A stretch of DNA of 64,000 bases from Craterostigma plantagineum (lineage: Eukaryota; Streptophyta; Magnoliopsida; Lamiales; Linderniaceae), in NCBI GenBank assembly GCA_027422505.1, contig JAPQWV010001410.1:25788-89787 (forward strand), given 5' to 3'. The translations under genes were made by a program, and so were the position numbers. This document shows, in pieces, positions 46,479 to 58,162 of the stretch. Below the pieces are notes generated by a model. That model saw only the letters and a list, made by a program, of their open reading frames with translations. It ran no database searches and had not been told where the DNA came from. The first letter of the stretch is position 1. The number at the start of each line of letters is the position of its first letter.

Positions 46479-49139
46479 CTTCGAACGAGGCTAAACGCTT
46501 TACAGTTTAGATATATATATTTATAATTGTTGTATTGTCTTGATAATGGTTTTTAGTGCAATTAAACTATAGCTTAAAAAAAATATTACCGTTAACTATG
46601 CATAAGTATAAAAAAAGTCAAAAAAATCAATTCCATGTAAACATTTTTTTATATATATAGGTATCTACTAGGTACACACTTGGTAAAGAGGTTACATTAT
46701 ATAAGAAATTTAGGTATCATAGAAAAAAGTATTGCGGTACATGATAAATAGGAAAAACATGTGTCATGGTTATAGAGGTATCATATGAATATTCCACACA
46801 AACACTTTATATCATATGTTATATACTTAAAAGATACGTAAATAGTGGTAAATGGTACTCTCAACCAAACGAGTGCATGAGTGTAAAAACTTTATTCTAC
46901 TAGATATCTATATATTAATTTTATCTGACATTGAACTGAACTGATAATTTTTATACTTTGGGTATTTAATGTATATATAACTTAAAGAAAACTTAAGAAA
47001 AAAAACTCATATTGAAGGGTAAATCACAATGTAAAAACATTTGGATGGTTTCTTTTAATGATTCTCGTTGCTTTTTTGGTTCTGGATAGTATTTAATGCG
47101 AAGCATGGGATTTGCTGCAAATACATTTCGAAAAAAAAGGGTCTATATAGACCCCATTAGATTCTAGTTAGACCTCCCTAATAATAATCACAATTAATTA
47201 TAGCTTTTAAAACCATATCATTTTGACCAAATATTAATTAACTAAAACTTTGAAGACTTTTTCTATTTTTATCGTCTATGATCTAAACACAATTCTTTAT
47301 TTTTTTATTATTCTAAATATATCATCAAAATTAATTTTTAATAAAATAATTTATCATTCTTTCTTTTTTGTTATAATGCTCGACAAATTATTTTACCTTT
47401 TACATATTTAAAAATAATATTTCATCAAATATTATTAATTTTAAATACTAAAATTAAATACTAAAATTAAAAACTAACAGTAAACATAATTATATTTTTA
47501 GTATGCACATAGAATTTGCAGAAATATCAGAATAAATTTATATAATTATAGAAATATATGTGTTCTCATATGATGTCACGTGTCGCTTAACTTAAAAAAT
47601 AAATTAAATAATAAAAACCACAAAAAAATCTCACAACCACATGTTAATTCCACAATAACTACCCACTATTAACATATATTTAATAATTTTATTAACATAT
47701 AATAATGACAGATAGTTTAGTACCGTATATTGCATGTGTAAGAAACTAGTCTATGATATATGTAATGTGTATGACTGGAAAATATGATGGCTATTATTAT
47801 ATTAAAATAGAAAGAAGCTCTCACCTAAAATTCGTGAAAAATGTTTGGAGGCATGGAAATATTAATGGTGATTCGGCGAAATTAATGGTGATTAATTAAT
47901 GATATGGTAATGATATTTATGATTATTGAAACCATGTAAGAGAACATTTTTTCCAAGTTAAAAGTTTCCCAATATTTTTTACACGCCCTAAAGGGGTGCG
48001 AATAGTCCAAAAAAATATTACTTGTTTAAATAAAAAAATAAAAAAGAAGTGCCAGCTGGACATAAATCGGCCAGGTTGGACTGACATGACATGGATTTGA
48101 CGGATGAGTTGCCATGTCATCACGTGCTCCCATTCCTTCCCGCACATATCCACAATGACTTGTTTCCTATTACAGGAAAATATGAACACAGTGACCTCAT
48201 AAAGGGAATATTGTTCTAGAAAAAAAAATCCTCCTCGATATACTGATACTTTCTGTTTTGTTTTTTGAATTGAATGACCTTGCATGCAATACAAATTTAA
48301 AGAAACTCAATGCATATTAATCAGCAACTTGGCAAGCAAGATATAAGTGAGAATATTAATTGTGATTCAATTCAACAAATGAGGAATCTGACCGTAAAGA
48401 AAAAGATACTAGCAATTACAATAAACTTTTGACTGGGGGCCGCAAATGGCAAACGTCAAATTAGTATTTGCCATTTTGCTTAAAAGGGTTTCTCAATTTA
48501 GATTTTATCATCAAAACTTATGAACTTACAATAAAAAAACTTAGATTCCGTACATTTAATAAACCAAAAAAACAATATAAAAGAGAATTAAAAATCGATG
48601 ATAACATTGATGAAGCTCGAATATTGACAACATGTCATGATATTGATAACGTAGTATATTATTAATATTAAATATTAATATACTACAAAGAAAATAAAGG
48701 AGAAAACAACGCAAGTAATATGTCTTATGAATAACAACCGCAATATTTATTTGAGCCTTTTATTTGATATTTTATTTCTTATTCAGCAAGTGATTTTTAA
48801 TTATATCAGGCTCATAAGTAAATTTGAGGGAAAGCTTTTATTAGGTTTTGTTTTATTAGTGCAAAACAAAAATTTAAAAAACCATGGATGTGAAAAGAGA
48901 ACTAATAATGGAGTTGTATTGTTTGATTAAAAAACCAAAAATACCTAAAACTAACAAAAAAAAAACTAAGAAGAATAAAAATTCTAAGAAAAATAAAAAG
49001 GACAATAAAGGCTAAGAACAGAACATAAAAAAAATGATTTAAAAGAAAATAAACTTACTAAAAAGAAAACTAAAAGAACAGAAAATGTTAAGAAAAAAAA
49101 TTAGAAAGGAAACAATATATATAACAAAAAAGAATAAAA

Positions 49140-49215
49140 AAGACACCAAGGGAGGATGATGATTCGAACCCCCAACCCTTAGTAGAAAAAGGTGCTACTT
49201 CACCAGTAAGCCTCA
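49140..49215 (-). repeat. Possible tRNA-derived SINE fragment
   Basis: On the minus strand, aggcttactggtgaag resembles a pol III A box, and about 35 nt later gggttcgaatc is a good B box. A T-rich stretch follows. No duplication was found, so this is only suggestive. Confidence 0.35.
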
Positions 49216-49316
49216 TGATATCTTTTGTAATTATGACATAGGAAGCTATATATATCTATTCCGCTATATACTACACATATAGTACTAAAAATTTCGAAAT
49301 TTTTCGCGGGGCCGTT

Positions 49317-49331
49317 CCCCCCCCCCCCCCC
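49317..49331. repeat. C15 homopolymer
   Basis: Fifteen C in a row. The run length is likely to be unreliable in any assembly. Confidence 0.85.
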
Positions 49332-51622
49332 TCTACTGTAGATCCGCCTAATCCAAATATAAATGTTTCCTTTCAGCGCTTTGGATACTACGCTATACTC
49401 TGAAAATATTATAATTACAACACCCCAACTTTAGAATGTATATTAATAAGGCCTACGGGTTTCGCTGAAAACCGATTGGCTCCAAATTTATACTTGGTGG
49501 TGAAAACATGTCAGACGGTGTCATTTGTCCGCTTACGGGTGGGTACGTTGTCCATAATAAATAAAGTGCAATAAAGCTAATCACTTGTTTTAAGCACTGT
49601 ATTTAAAATTTACTTTTTTTTGCCTTTTTAATCAAAGTCATATCTTTTATGTTTTTTCTCTTCAACAAGGTATTTAGTCTAACCCCAAAATGAGATTAAT
49701 CCAAGAGCCAATTGAAATTTATAACAAATATGTGAATAAGGCACTAGGCAAACTTGGTAAGTTTGTGAATGTGTTGGAATAGAGAGAAATATTAATTAAT
49801 GGCATTGAATTGAAACTGAACTGAAAGACAGAAAAAGCTGCCAGTTAAAAGGCTTAGCTGTTTTCACTAGTTTCCAAATAGGGAAGCTGTCGAGCACTTC
49901 AAATGCACATACAATTATTTAAGAAGAAACAAAAAAGAGCAATTATCCTAAAAATAATCCAAATGCAAATTCAATTCTCCAAAAGAAATCAATCACACAC
50001 AAGCACACATGCATATCAGATCAGCGGTTAAAAAAGGATTTGATGTTTTTATTGCATTACAAGAATGAAGCTTTTCAACATTTGCAAATGCCAACTGTTA
50101 TTTACGTGCATGCGTGGTTAGAGATTCACGGAAGGGCAACTCTTACATGTTTTTGTCTGCTCCAAATGCCTGCAATAACACATGCATCTGATCATATTCA
50201 AGTACTATGCTGCAATTAAGTTTCATATATCCCTGCATCAAGTTTACAAATACAAGACATAATTATCACTCAATAGTTTAAGGGTTGTTCGAATATCTCG
50301 TTTTTCCAAGAACATATACGATATAATGAGAACATTTGAATGACCAGATTACCTACAAGCAATGTTGTCAAATTCCCGCCATGGGGGGGGTGGCGTAGCG
50401 GATTTTAGCAAGGCCGCCATGCAGAGGTAGCTTTCTGGTGGGTTTCATTGGGGCTCCATGGTCATTGCGGTGTAGCGGGACTAGCGGTGAGGATGTGAAG
50501 AAGGCGGATTTTAGGGTTTTTTTTTCGAATATGGACTGTAATTACTTTTTAAGGAATATGGGCTGTAATTAGCGGGTTGCCCAATTCTTAGACTGGCCTA
50601 GTTACTTAATAATAAGTGGGCTGAATTTAAACTAAAAGAAAAAACAAAAGTAACAAAAATTCGACCTAGTATTATCTGCCCAAACCCTCTGCGTGATTCA
50701 CCCACCTGCACCGAACAACCCCGCGCCGACCACCGTAAGTGTGCGGTTGTTTTCATTTTTTGTTTTTTTTTTTTATTTTTTGCATTAATAATTTGATTTA
50801 TTGACCTTGTGAATAAGTGGAGCGTTTGATTTATGTCTTATTAATGATGTGAGATTGTGGGTTGTGCTAGATTTGTACTTTGTTCTTGTGATAAGAATGA
50901 TAATTTTTATTTTGATGCGAAAATTGCTTATTCATTGAATCAGGAAATGGCAGATGAAATTTCTTCAAACTGTAGTTCTAAATCAACAAATAAAAATGAT
51001 ATTGGGTGGAGATTCTGCCACGCACCGAATGAAGGACATACAAACACCGTCGTTTGTAAGTACTGTTAGAAAACAATGAGAGGTGGATAACTAGAGCCAA
51101 GAATCACTTGATGGGAAAGCGAGGTGATGTATCTATATGCTTAAAGTGCCCACCAGAAGTTCGAGAAGAACTTTGGGCATATGTAAAGGGAAAAGCGGAG
51201 GCTAGCAAAGCCAATACAGCTAATGCGTTAAATTGCGATATCGATGAAGATGAGATTTCCTTTCCAATCAAGTCTTGCGGTTCTTTGGAAAAAAAGAAAG
51301 CTGAGAAGAAAGGTCAAATGGATATATATTATCGAGAGCCCGAGACAACCATTAGTAAGAGGAAGCAAGACAAGGTAAAACAAGCTAGCATAAGAGATGC
51401 TTGTGACAAAGAAGCAACAGCCAGAGTACATCGATACATGCTCGTGTTTGGTATCAAGCTGGTTTGCCGTTCAATCTTATCAAGTTACAGAGTTTTCAAG
51501 ACATGGTGGATGCCATTATTGGTTCATTCGGGCCAAATTTGCGAGTTCCAAGCTACCACAAGATTTCGTTATTGAACAAAGAGCTAGAATATATGAAGAA
51601 TTTAATGAAAATCATGAGGCGG

Positions 51623-51630
51623 AGTGGAAG
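51623..51630. repeat. 8-bp target-site duplication of nested hAT MITE, left copy
   Basis: agtggaag, identical to 52122-52129. Confidence 0.9.
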
Positions 51631-52121
51631 TATGGATGGCAACAGGCCAGGTATGGGTCGGTTTGGCCGGACCCGGGTCCCGACCGATTATTTATTAGCG
51701 GACGGGACCCGCCTGCCTCGGGCTGGACCCGAACGAATCGAGTCTGACCCTCCAAACCCGAATATATTTGTTTTTTCTTTTTTTTTCTTTTTTTTTATTT
51801 TTTATTTTTTAAAAGATAAAATAGAGAAATGCATTGTGAGACTCGAATCCACAACCTTACCTCTGTAATACCAAACCTCTACCATTAGGCTAACAGATTT
51901 TTATTCATAATATGAACAATAACACTATATAACTTAATTATGAAATGAATTATAATATATATATTTTCGGGGCGGGTTTCGGGCGGGTTTCGGGGCAGGT
52001 TTTGCCAGACCCGAGACCCGCCCCGGACCCGGCCGGGTAGAAGAATACAAATCCATTACGCGCACCATACCCGATTATTTTGAAAATACCCGGCCCAGGA
52101 CCCGCCCCATTGCCATCCCTA
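51631..52121. mobile_element. hAT-type MITE, 491 bp, inside the hAT transposase
   Basis: The ends TATGGATGGCAAC and (inverted) TAGGGATGGCAAT, plus a perfect 8-bp duplication, mark a hAT MITE. Subterminal regions are packed with GGGTCGG/CCCGACCC-type motifs. The inverted arm at 54172-54195 has the empty site (its complement reads ggcggagtggaaggtggttgg), which confirms the insertion. Confidence 0.92.
51830..51895 (-). repeat. tRNA-like / SINE-like segment in the hAT MITE
   Basis: On the minus strand, gttagcctaatggtagagg (A-box-like) is followed about 30 nt later by ggattcgagtc (B-box-like), then an A-rich tail interrupted by G (about 51825-51765). It may be a SINE that entered the MITE. Confidence 0.45.
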
Positions 52122-52129
52122 AGTGGAAG
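52122..52129. repeat. 8-bp target-site duplication of nested hAT MITE, right copy
   Basis: agtggaag, identical to 51623-51630. Confidence 0.9.
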
Positions 52130-53025
52130 ATGATCGGTTGCTCTATTATGTCCGGTGTTTGGACTGATAGGAACAAAGATGTATTAATTTTTTGGTGAAT
52201 TTGCCGGCGAGGACAATGTTTGTCAAGTCTATCGATGCTTCTAACTTTGTGAAGACGAGCGAAAAGATATTTGAATTGCTCGATTCCTTCGTAGAGGCGA
52301 TTGGAAAGGAGAATGTTGTCTAAGTTATCACGAGCAATGCGAGCAATTACGTGGCGGCAGGAAAGTTGTTGGAGGAAAAAAGACCACATCTTTTTGGACC
52401 ACGTGTGCGGCTTATTGCATTGATTTAATGCTTTGAAGACACCGACAAAGTTCTGTGATTAAGAGAAACAATTAAAAAGGGGATCCAACTTGTTAGGTTT
52501 ATCTATTCTCGTTCGAGTACACTTAGTCTGTTGAGATATTTCACGAACAAAAGATAATTAGTGAGGCATGCGGTAACTCCTTTTGTTAAGTCTTCTCTCT
52601 TTACAGAGAATTCATGAGGAGGAGGCAAATCTTAGAAGAATTTTTACTTCTGAAGATTGGAGTAAGAACAAATTGTCGAAGGACGTTAAGGCAAGAGAGT
52701 TGACTAAAGTGGTGCTTATGCCGAGTTTTTGGAACAATGTGGTCTCGTGGCTCCTCTTGTTTGAGTGCTTCGGCTTTCGGATAGCGAAAAAAAGACCGGC
52801 AATGGGATACACTTATGTATGGATATGGCAAAAGAAGCGATTATGAAATCTTTCAATAACATCGAAAGCAAATACAATTATATATTTGAAATCATTGATA
52901 GGAGATGAAATTGTCAGCTTCATCGACCATTGCATGCGGCCGGTTTTTTGAATTGGCAATTGGTCTACAACAATCCACAAAATGGAGTTCGACTCGGAGA
53001 TTCATAATGAGTTTATGCATAAACA

Positions 53026-53208
53026 CCTTATGTTCATAAGTCACCACCACCACCGTCACCTTCTCCACCACCACCTTATGTCTACAAATCACTACCGCCG
53101 CCTTATGTTTATAAGTCGCCACCACCACCGTCACCTTCTCCACCACCACCTTATGTCTATAAGTCACCACCTCCTCCCTCACCTTCACAACCACCTTCAT
53201 CATTTTAG
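53026..53208 (+). pseudogene. Captured extensin C-terminal fragment
   Basis: Sixty codons followed by TAG encode PYVHKSPPPPSPSPPPPYVY, then KSLPPPYVYKSPPPPSPSPP and so on, ending QPPSSF. SPPPP and YVYK repeats are the hallmark of extensins, cell-wall hydroxyproline-rich glycoproteins cross-linked through Tyr. No signal peptide or start is present. Left of 53026 and right of about 53230 the sequence is hAT transposase, so the fragment sits exactly between the two inverted arms. Its frame differs from that of the transposase. Confidence 0.88.
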
Positions 53209-53239
53209 AGACCATAACTTTCGTGTAAAGTATTGACTC

Positions 53240-55403
53240 GACAAAGTCTTCAATTGGGCATCTTTCCCCACAACCGACTTCCTAATGCTATGCATAAACC
53301 CATTATGAATCTCCAAGTCGAACTCCATTTATCTATTGTAGAACAATTGCGATTTCAAAATGTGTGCGGCCGCATGCAACGGTAGATGAAGCTGACAATT
53401 CCATCTTCAATCAATGATTTCAAATATATAATTGTATTTGCTTTCGTTGTTATTGAAAGTTTTCATAATCGTTTCTTTACCCTATCCATAGCTTCATAAA
53501 TATATCCCATTACCGGTCTTTTTGGCTATCCGCAAGCCGAAGCACTCAAACAAAGGGAGTCATGACTTTGAGCGTAAAGACCACATTGTTCCAAAAACTC
53601 GGCATAAGCACCACTTTTGTCACCTCCCTTGATTTAACGTCATTCGACAATTTGTTCTTGCTCCATTCTTCAGAAGTAAATATTCTTCTAAGATTGCCTT
53701 TTCCTCGTGAATTCTCTGTAAAGAGAGAAAGGATGTAGCAAAAGGAGCTACCGCATGCCTCACTAATTCCCTTTAGTTCATGAAATGTCTCAACAGACTA
53801 GGTGTACTCGAATGAGAATAGATAAACCCAACAAGTTGGATCCCCTTTTTATTGTTCTCTTATCAACGGAAGTTTGCCGATGTCCTCAAGCGTTAAATCA
53901 ATGCAATGAGCCGCAAACGGGTCTAAGAAAGATGTGGTCCTTTTTTTCCAACAACTTGATTGGCGCCATGTAATTGCTCCCATTGTCCGTGATAACTTGG
54001 ACAACATCCACAAAGAAATCGAGCAATTCAAATATCTTTTCGCCCGTCTTCACAAAGTTAGAAGCATCGTAGACTTGACAAACATTGTCCCCGCCGACCA
54101 ATTCACCAAATAATTAATAATACGTCTTTATTTCCTATTAGTCCAACTATCGGACATAATAGAGCAACCAACCACCTTCCACTCCGCCTCATGATTTCAT
54201 CAAATTTATCGTATATTCTAGCTCTTTGTTCAATAGCGAAATTCTAATCTTATGATAGCTTGGAACTCGCAAATTTGGCCCTATGAATCAATGACAACCA
54301 CCATGTCTTGAAAACTCTGTAACTTGATACGGTTGAACGACAGACCAGCTTGATACCAAAAGCGAGCAATGTATTGATGGACTCTGGCCGTTGCTTCTAT
54401 GTCTGAAACATCTCTTATACTAGATTGTTTTAGCTTGTCCTGCTTCCTCTTACTAATGGCCATCTCAGGCTTTCGATAATATCCATTGGGCATTTCTTCT
54501 CAGCTTTCTTTTTTTCCTAAAGAACTTCGAGACTGGATTGGAAAGGAAATCTCATCTTCATCACTATCGCAATATAACACATTAGCTATTGGCTTTGCTT
54601 GCCTCCGCTTTTCCTTTTACATATGCCCATGATTCTTGGCTCTAGTTATTCCGCCTCACATTGTTTGGATAGTAATTACAAATGACGGTGTTTGTATCTC
54701 CTTTATTCGGTGCGTGGCAGAATCTTCACCCAATATCATTTTTATTTGTTGATTTAGAACTAGCTTTGGAAGAAATTCCATCTGCCATTTCCTGATTCAA
54801 TACAAGCAATTTTCGCATCGAAATAAAATTATCACTCTTATCACAACAAAGTACAAAGCACAACCCACAATCTCACATCATTCATAAGACATAAGTCAAA
54901 TGCTCCACTTATTCACAAGGTCAACAAATCAAATTATTAATGCAGAAAAGAAAAAAACAACAAAAAATGAAAACAGTCGCACACTTACAGTGGTCGTCGT
55001 GGGGTGGGTCGGCGCTGGGAGGGTTGGTGCAGGCTGTGTCGCGGCGGGGTTGGTCGGTGCGGGTGGGTGAATCGGAGAGGGTTTAGGCAGATACTACTAG
55101 TTTGAAGTTTTAGTTACTTTTGTTTTCATCTTTTAATTTAATTCAGTTTTAGAAAATTCAGTCCACTTATTATTAAGTAAGTAATTGCGCCAGCCTAAAA
55201 GTTTGTGCAATCCACTAATTATAGCCATATTTCTTGAATAAACAATTATAGCCCATATTCTAATAAAAACCCTAAAATCCGCCATCTTCACGTTATCACC
55301 GCCAGTCCCGCTACACTGTAATGACCATGGCGCCCGCCATGGAACTCGCCAGAAAGCGGTCCCTGCATGGCGGCCTTGCTAATATCCGCTACTCCAACCC
55401 TGG
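53240..55403 (-). repeat. Inverted arm: second copy of the hAT 5' region and transposase
   Basis: Read on the minus strand, this is a diverged copy of about 50385-53020, including the promoter-proximal DNA, the BED region, ISKRKQDKLKQSSIRDVSD (54493-54281) and DASNFVKTGEKIFELLDFFV plus QVITDNGSNYM (54101-53898). Without the nested 499 bp (element plus one TSD) the plus arm is about 2.14 kb, against 2.16 kb here. It is frame-broken and free of the nested MITE. Confidence 0.88.
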
Positions 55404-55479
55404 TAGATAAATGGTGGCGATTATATGATCATCAAACACCAAGCAAAAACTAGCAATGAAAATTTTTAGTTTGACATGT

Positions 55480-56075
55480 AGCGCATCGGGTTGTGAACGC
55501 AATTGGAGCGTCTTCAAGCTGGTAATTGTTATACACTATCTACTGGTGGAATTTAAAAGAAATTGATTAATTTGATCCATAATCTTTTTGTAATCATTTG
55601 ATACATTCATTCGAAGAACAAAAATAGGCTCAAACATCAAAGAATACATGATATACTGTTTGACAAGTACGATCAACAATTGAAGAAAATATTTGATGCT
55701 AGAGATGAACTTGACCCAATTTCTCTTAATCACATTGATGAGTGTAATGCGTGGCTAATTGGAGAAATAGATGATGATGTTGATGATGCCAGACAAGATT
55801 TGGTGTCTGGTGATGCCACTTTGACTTGGGAAACGTAGTATGAGGCTTCGGGGGTTAGAAAGCTATCAAAGTTTACTAGGCAAAAGGCTATGAAAAGAAA
55901 GGAGCAATCGGGTGGTGCTTCAAGTTACTCGAAGAAACGAGCCTCAAATGGAAAAGGGAAAGAAAGAATGCTTGTAGATAAAGATGAAGTGGAGTTTAAA
56001 GATCGAGATGAAGAATCCGAAGAAGAGTTTTTAAATTTGAGGAGTCCAAAAAGGAAGAGGGACATGCTCCATTAG
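55480..56075 (+). pseudogene. hAT transposase C-terminal exon
   Basis: It contains ASGCERNWSVFKL (hAT C-terminal dimerisation motif), RLKHQRIHDILFDKYDQQLK, SLNHIDECNAWLIGEIDDDV and a basic-acidic tail (55890-56075) with KRKEQSGGASSYSKKRASNG. One frame change is visible near 55530-55590 and a stop at about 55838. This piece continues the plus-arm transposase, now separated from it by about 2.5 kb. Confidence 0.82.
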
Positions 56076-56287
56076 CTTACGATAATTTAGAAAATTATGT
56101 TTTGGGGTCGATGAGGAGGATGATGCTTAGACTTTGTGTTTTTTACTTTTCATGCGTATGCTCGTCTTGAACGTCTTGAAGTTTATTAGATAAACCACGA
56201 CTAGTTTCTATGCAATTCAAACTATATAATTTTGATGCATTTTGATTAAATCACATGGGAGTTTTATGCATATTAGCCTAAAATATA

Positions 56288-56529
56288 CTCCCTCCGTCCC
56301 ACCATTTTTATCACATTTCTTGGTCGGCACGGATATTAAGGTTCAATTATTATAATAATATAGTACAATAAAAAGGTAAAAAAGTGTATATTTTTGACAC
56401 GTCTTTTAAGAATATTTAATATTATTATATTGATTGTTTGTGATAGTTTTTACCAAAAAGGGAAATGTAATAAAATTAGTTGGACGCTCGAAATGGAAAA
56501 ATGTGATAAAGTTAGCGGGACGGAGGGAG
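56288..56529. mobile_element. Stowaway MITE
   Basis: CTCCCTCCGTCCC at the left and GGGACGGAGGGAG at the right, with TA at 56286-56287 and 56530-56531. This is the canonical Stowaway terminus; 242 bp. Confidence 0.95.
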
Positions 56530-57188
56530 TATAATTTAATTGTTGCAAACTTATGGTTTTAGGTGAAGTGGTTGTTTCTTCAACGAAAACTTACGAGCAT
56601 GCCTTCAAAAGATCAAGCTTTTTGTGCTTAAAAATCGTGATTATATATGCTGGCCTTTGCCGACAAATGACCTTGTTTACCGAGTAAAGTTATACTTATA
56701 CCAGCACTAACGAGCTCATGCTAATGCTACTCAAGTAAACTCAAATGTGTCCTAGAAGAAACTGTACCTCAGTTCCCAAGCCTTTGACGTATACGTTAGT
56801 GAAGAGTTGAGAAGGATCGGGGAACGGACTCTTCTGCACAAATGAAAATAAAGCACTTGCAAGTCGTGAGCAGCAGTAAAACATGCACTTTATCTTCTAA
56901 GGATTCTTCCAACCTTAGCCTTTTCAAGGGCTTCAGCCACCTTTTTCTTTACTTCCTTCTCAATAAGCTGACATGGTAAACAACCCACACGACTTAGAAA
57001 AACCTGATTAGGACAGGATTAATCCCCGTTCACACGGTTTAAGAATACATGTATGCATGTAACCTTGAGATCATCTTCAGTGGCTATATCAATTACCATG
57101 AGCTAGTATAAGCCTTCTGATCCTATCAATTGGATCACGCGATAGAAAAGAGAATGTGGGCTGATAGTGAGTGACTCAAAGAATTCAT

Positions 57189-57609
57189 TGTTAGATAAGC
57201 TCAATCTAAGAAGAATAAAATAAAATACTAAATGCCAATAGCAAATCTAGAAGATAAGGAAAAATCAATCAAGAGCCGCATGAAATATTTGAAGACCAAG
57301 GCAAGCAGCCAACTAGATAAAGAAAGGTCAAGATATGGCAACTAAGGAAAGCTGCGTGTGATATGTGATAAGATTTGCATTAAGATCCTAGTAATTCAAT
57401 AGACAAAGACTTGCATGAATATAGTATCTATATATATGCATGTATTAGTACGTTAAGTGTGGGCAGAGAGAAGAAATAAAAGAAAAGACTTGGCAAATTT
57501 TACTGTCTTCATTTTCGATCCTACACAGGAAAATATTCAGCCCAAATTCTCATATCGTCCTCATACACATCAAACACTCGGTCCTCTGCAACATAAAATA
57601 AAAACAACA
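57189..57609 (+). repeat. 5' LTR of the gag-only element
   Basis: TGTTAGATAAGC...AAAACAACA. Confidence 0.93.
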
Positions 57610-57611
57610 AA

Positions 57612-58162
57612 ATGGTATCAGAGCCGATGGTGTCAATGGAGCCGTTAGAGCCGACAGAGCCGATGATGTCGCCAGAGCCGACGGTGCAGATGGTGTGGAA
57701 GCGGATATTATACGCCCAAATGTTAATCCCGCAACTCACGGAGAATAACTACGCAAGGTGGAGCATCGAAATGAAAGCTCTATTCAAATTGCAAGGCTTA
57801 TGGGAAATAGTCGAAGATGGATATTCACCCGATACGACGGGGTATACAAGGTCGCAGGGAAGACGTTGCGAGCCGCCGCCATAAAAAATGGTCTCGCGCT
57901 CCTCGTCATCCGGGAAGCGGTAGAATTTACCGGTTACAGAGAGATAAGCGGTGCAGAAACCAAGGAAGCTTGGGAACTGTTGGAGAAAGAGTATAAAGAC
58001 GCTGATCGCAGCAACCAAGTTCAACCACAAAAACCGGGCGAACTTGAGACGACGAAGGAGGACGAAAAGAACGTTGAGTGCGAATCGGTACAAGAGGAGG
58101 TAGCTCGTGACGTGGAGACCGAGCGTGATAAAGATCACGCTGAGCCAGTGGTGGGTAAGTAA
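57612..58162 (+). pseudogene. Copia-type gag N-terminus, start codon over the primer site
   Basis: The ATG at 57612-57614 overlaps the tRNA-Met primer site (57613 onward), so the protein begins MVSEPM. After an acidic Pro/Glu repeat comes LIPQLTENNYARWSIEMKAL and FKLQGLWEIVEDGY, the DUF4219-type start of copia gag proteins. A frame change near 57835 leads to AIKNGLALLVIREAVEFTGY and ETKEAWELLEKEYKDADRSN. The frame stops at 58160-58162. No CCHC knuckle was seen. Confidence 0.75.

Larger units (their letters stand above)
46484..50142. other. AT-rich intergenic stretch downstream of the PDH remnant
   Basis: No gene was recognised. It holds A-rich DNA at 48940-49140, a tRNA-like motif near 49150-49215 and a C15 run at 49317-49331. 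The ORF 48294-47923 (minus) shows no known domain. Confidence 0.5.
50857..52990 (+). pseudogene. hAT transposase N-terminal and DUF659 part, plus arm
   Basis: The BED-type region begins at 50947 (MADEISSNCSSKSTNKNDIG) with the WRFCHAPNEGHTNTVVCKYC finger, and continues with KSHLMGKRGDVSICLKCP across a stop. 51108-51575 has ISKRKQDKVKQASIRDACDK. From 51464 a DUF659-type start follows (IKLQSFQDMVDAIIGSFGPN). After the nested element, 52122 onward has VDASNFVKT-like coding, then HEEEANLRRIFTSEDWSKNK and VLMPSFWNNV (52610-52745). Many frameshifts are present. It is cut by the 491-bp insertion at 51631-52121. Confidence 0.8.
50360..56100 (+). mobile_element. hAT-family transposon with internal palindrome, in a PDH intron
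   Basis: The left end CAATGTTGTCAAA resembles the CAGTGTTGTCAA terminus common in plant hAT elements. The plus-strand transposase runs from 50857 to about 53000, stops, and its C-terminal exon appears at 55480-56075. Between them lie a 60-codon extensin fragment and an inverted copy of the left 2.1 kb (53240-55403). The right terminus was not identified; 56100 is the end of recognisable coding sequence. Confidence 0.75.

Noticed and set aside
47923..48294. 123-codon minus-strand ORF
   Set aside because: No domain, no recognisable composition or splice context; probably chance.
49317..49331. C15 run as a functional G-quadruplex
   Set aside because: A single homopolymer near low-complexity DNA is not evidence of function, and its length may be a sequencing artefact.
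51830..51895. Possible tRNA gene
   Set aside because: A- and B-box-like motifs exist but I could not fold a cloverleaf, and an A-rich tail follows; a SINE-like piece is more likely.
52892..53236. His-rich and Val/Lys-rich ORFs at the centre of the palindrome
   Set aside because: They are out-of-frame and antisense readings of the extensin repeat; only the frame with SPPPP and YVYK makes sense.
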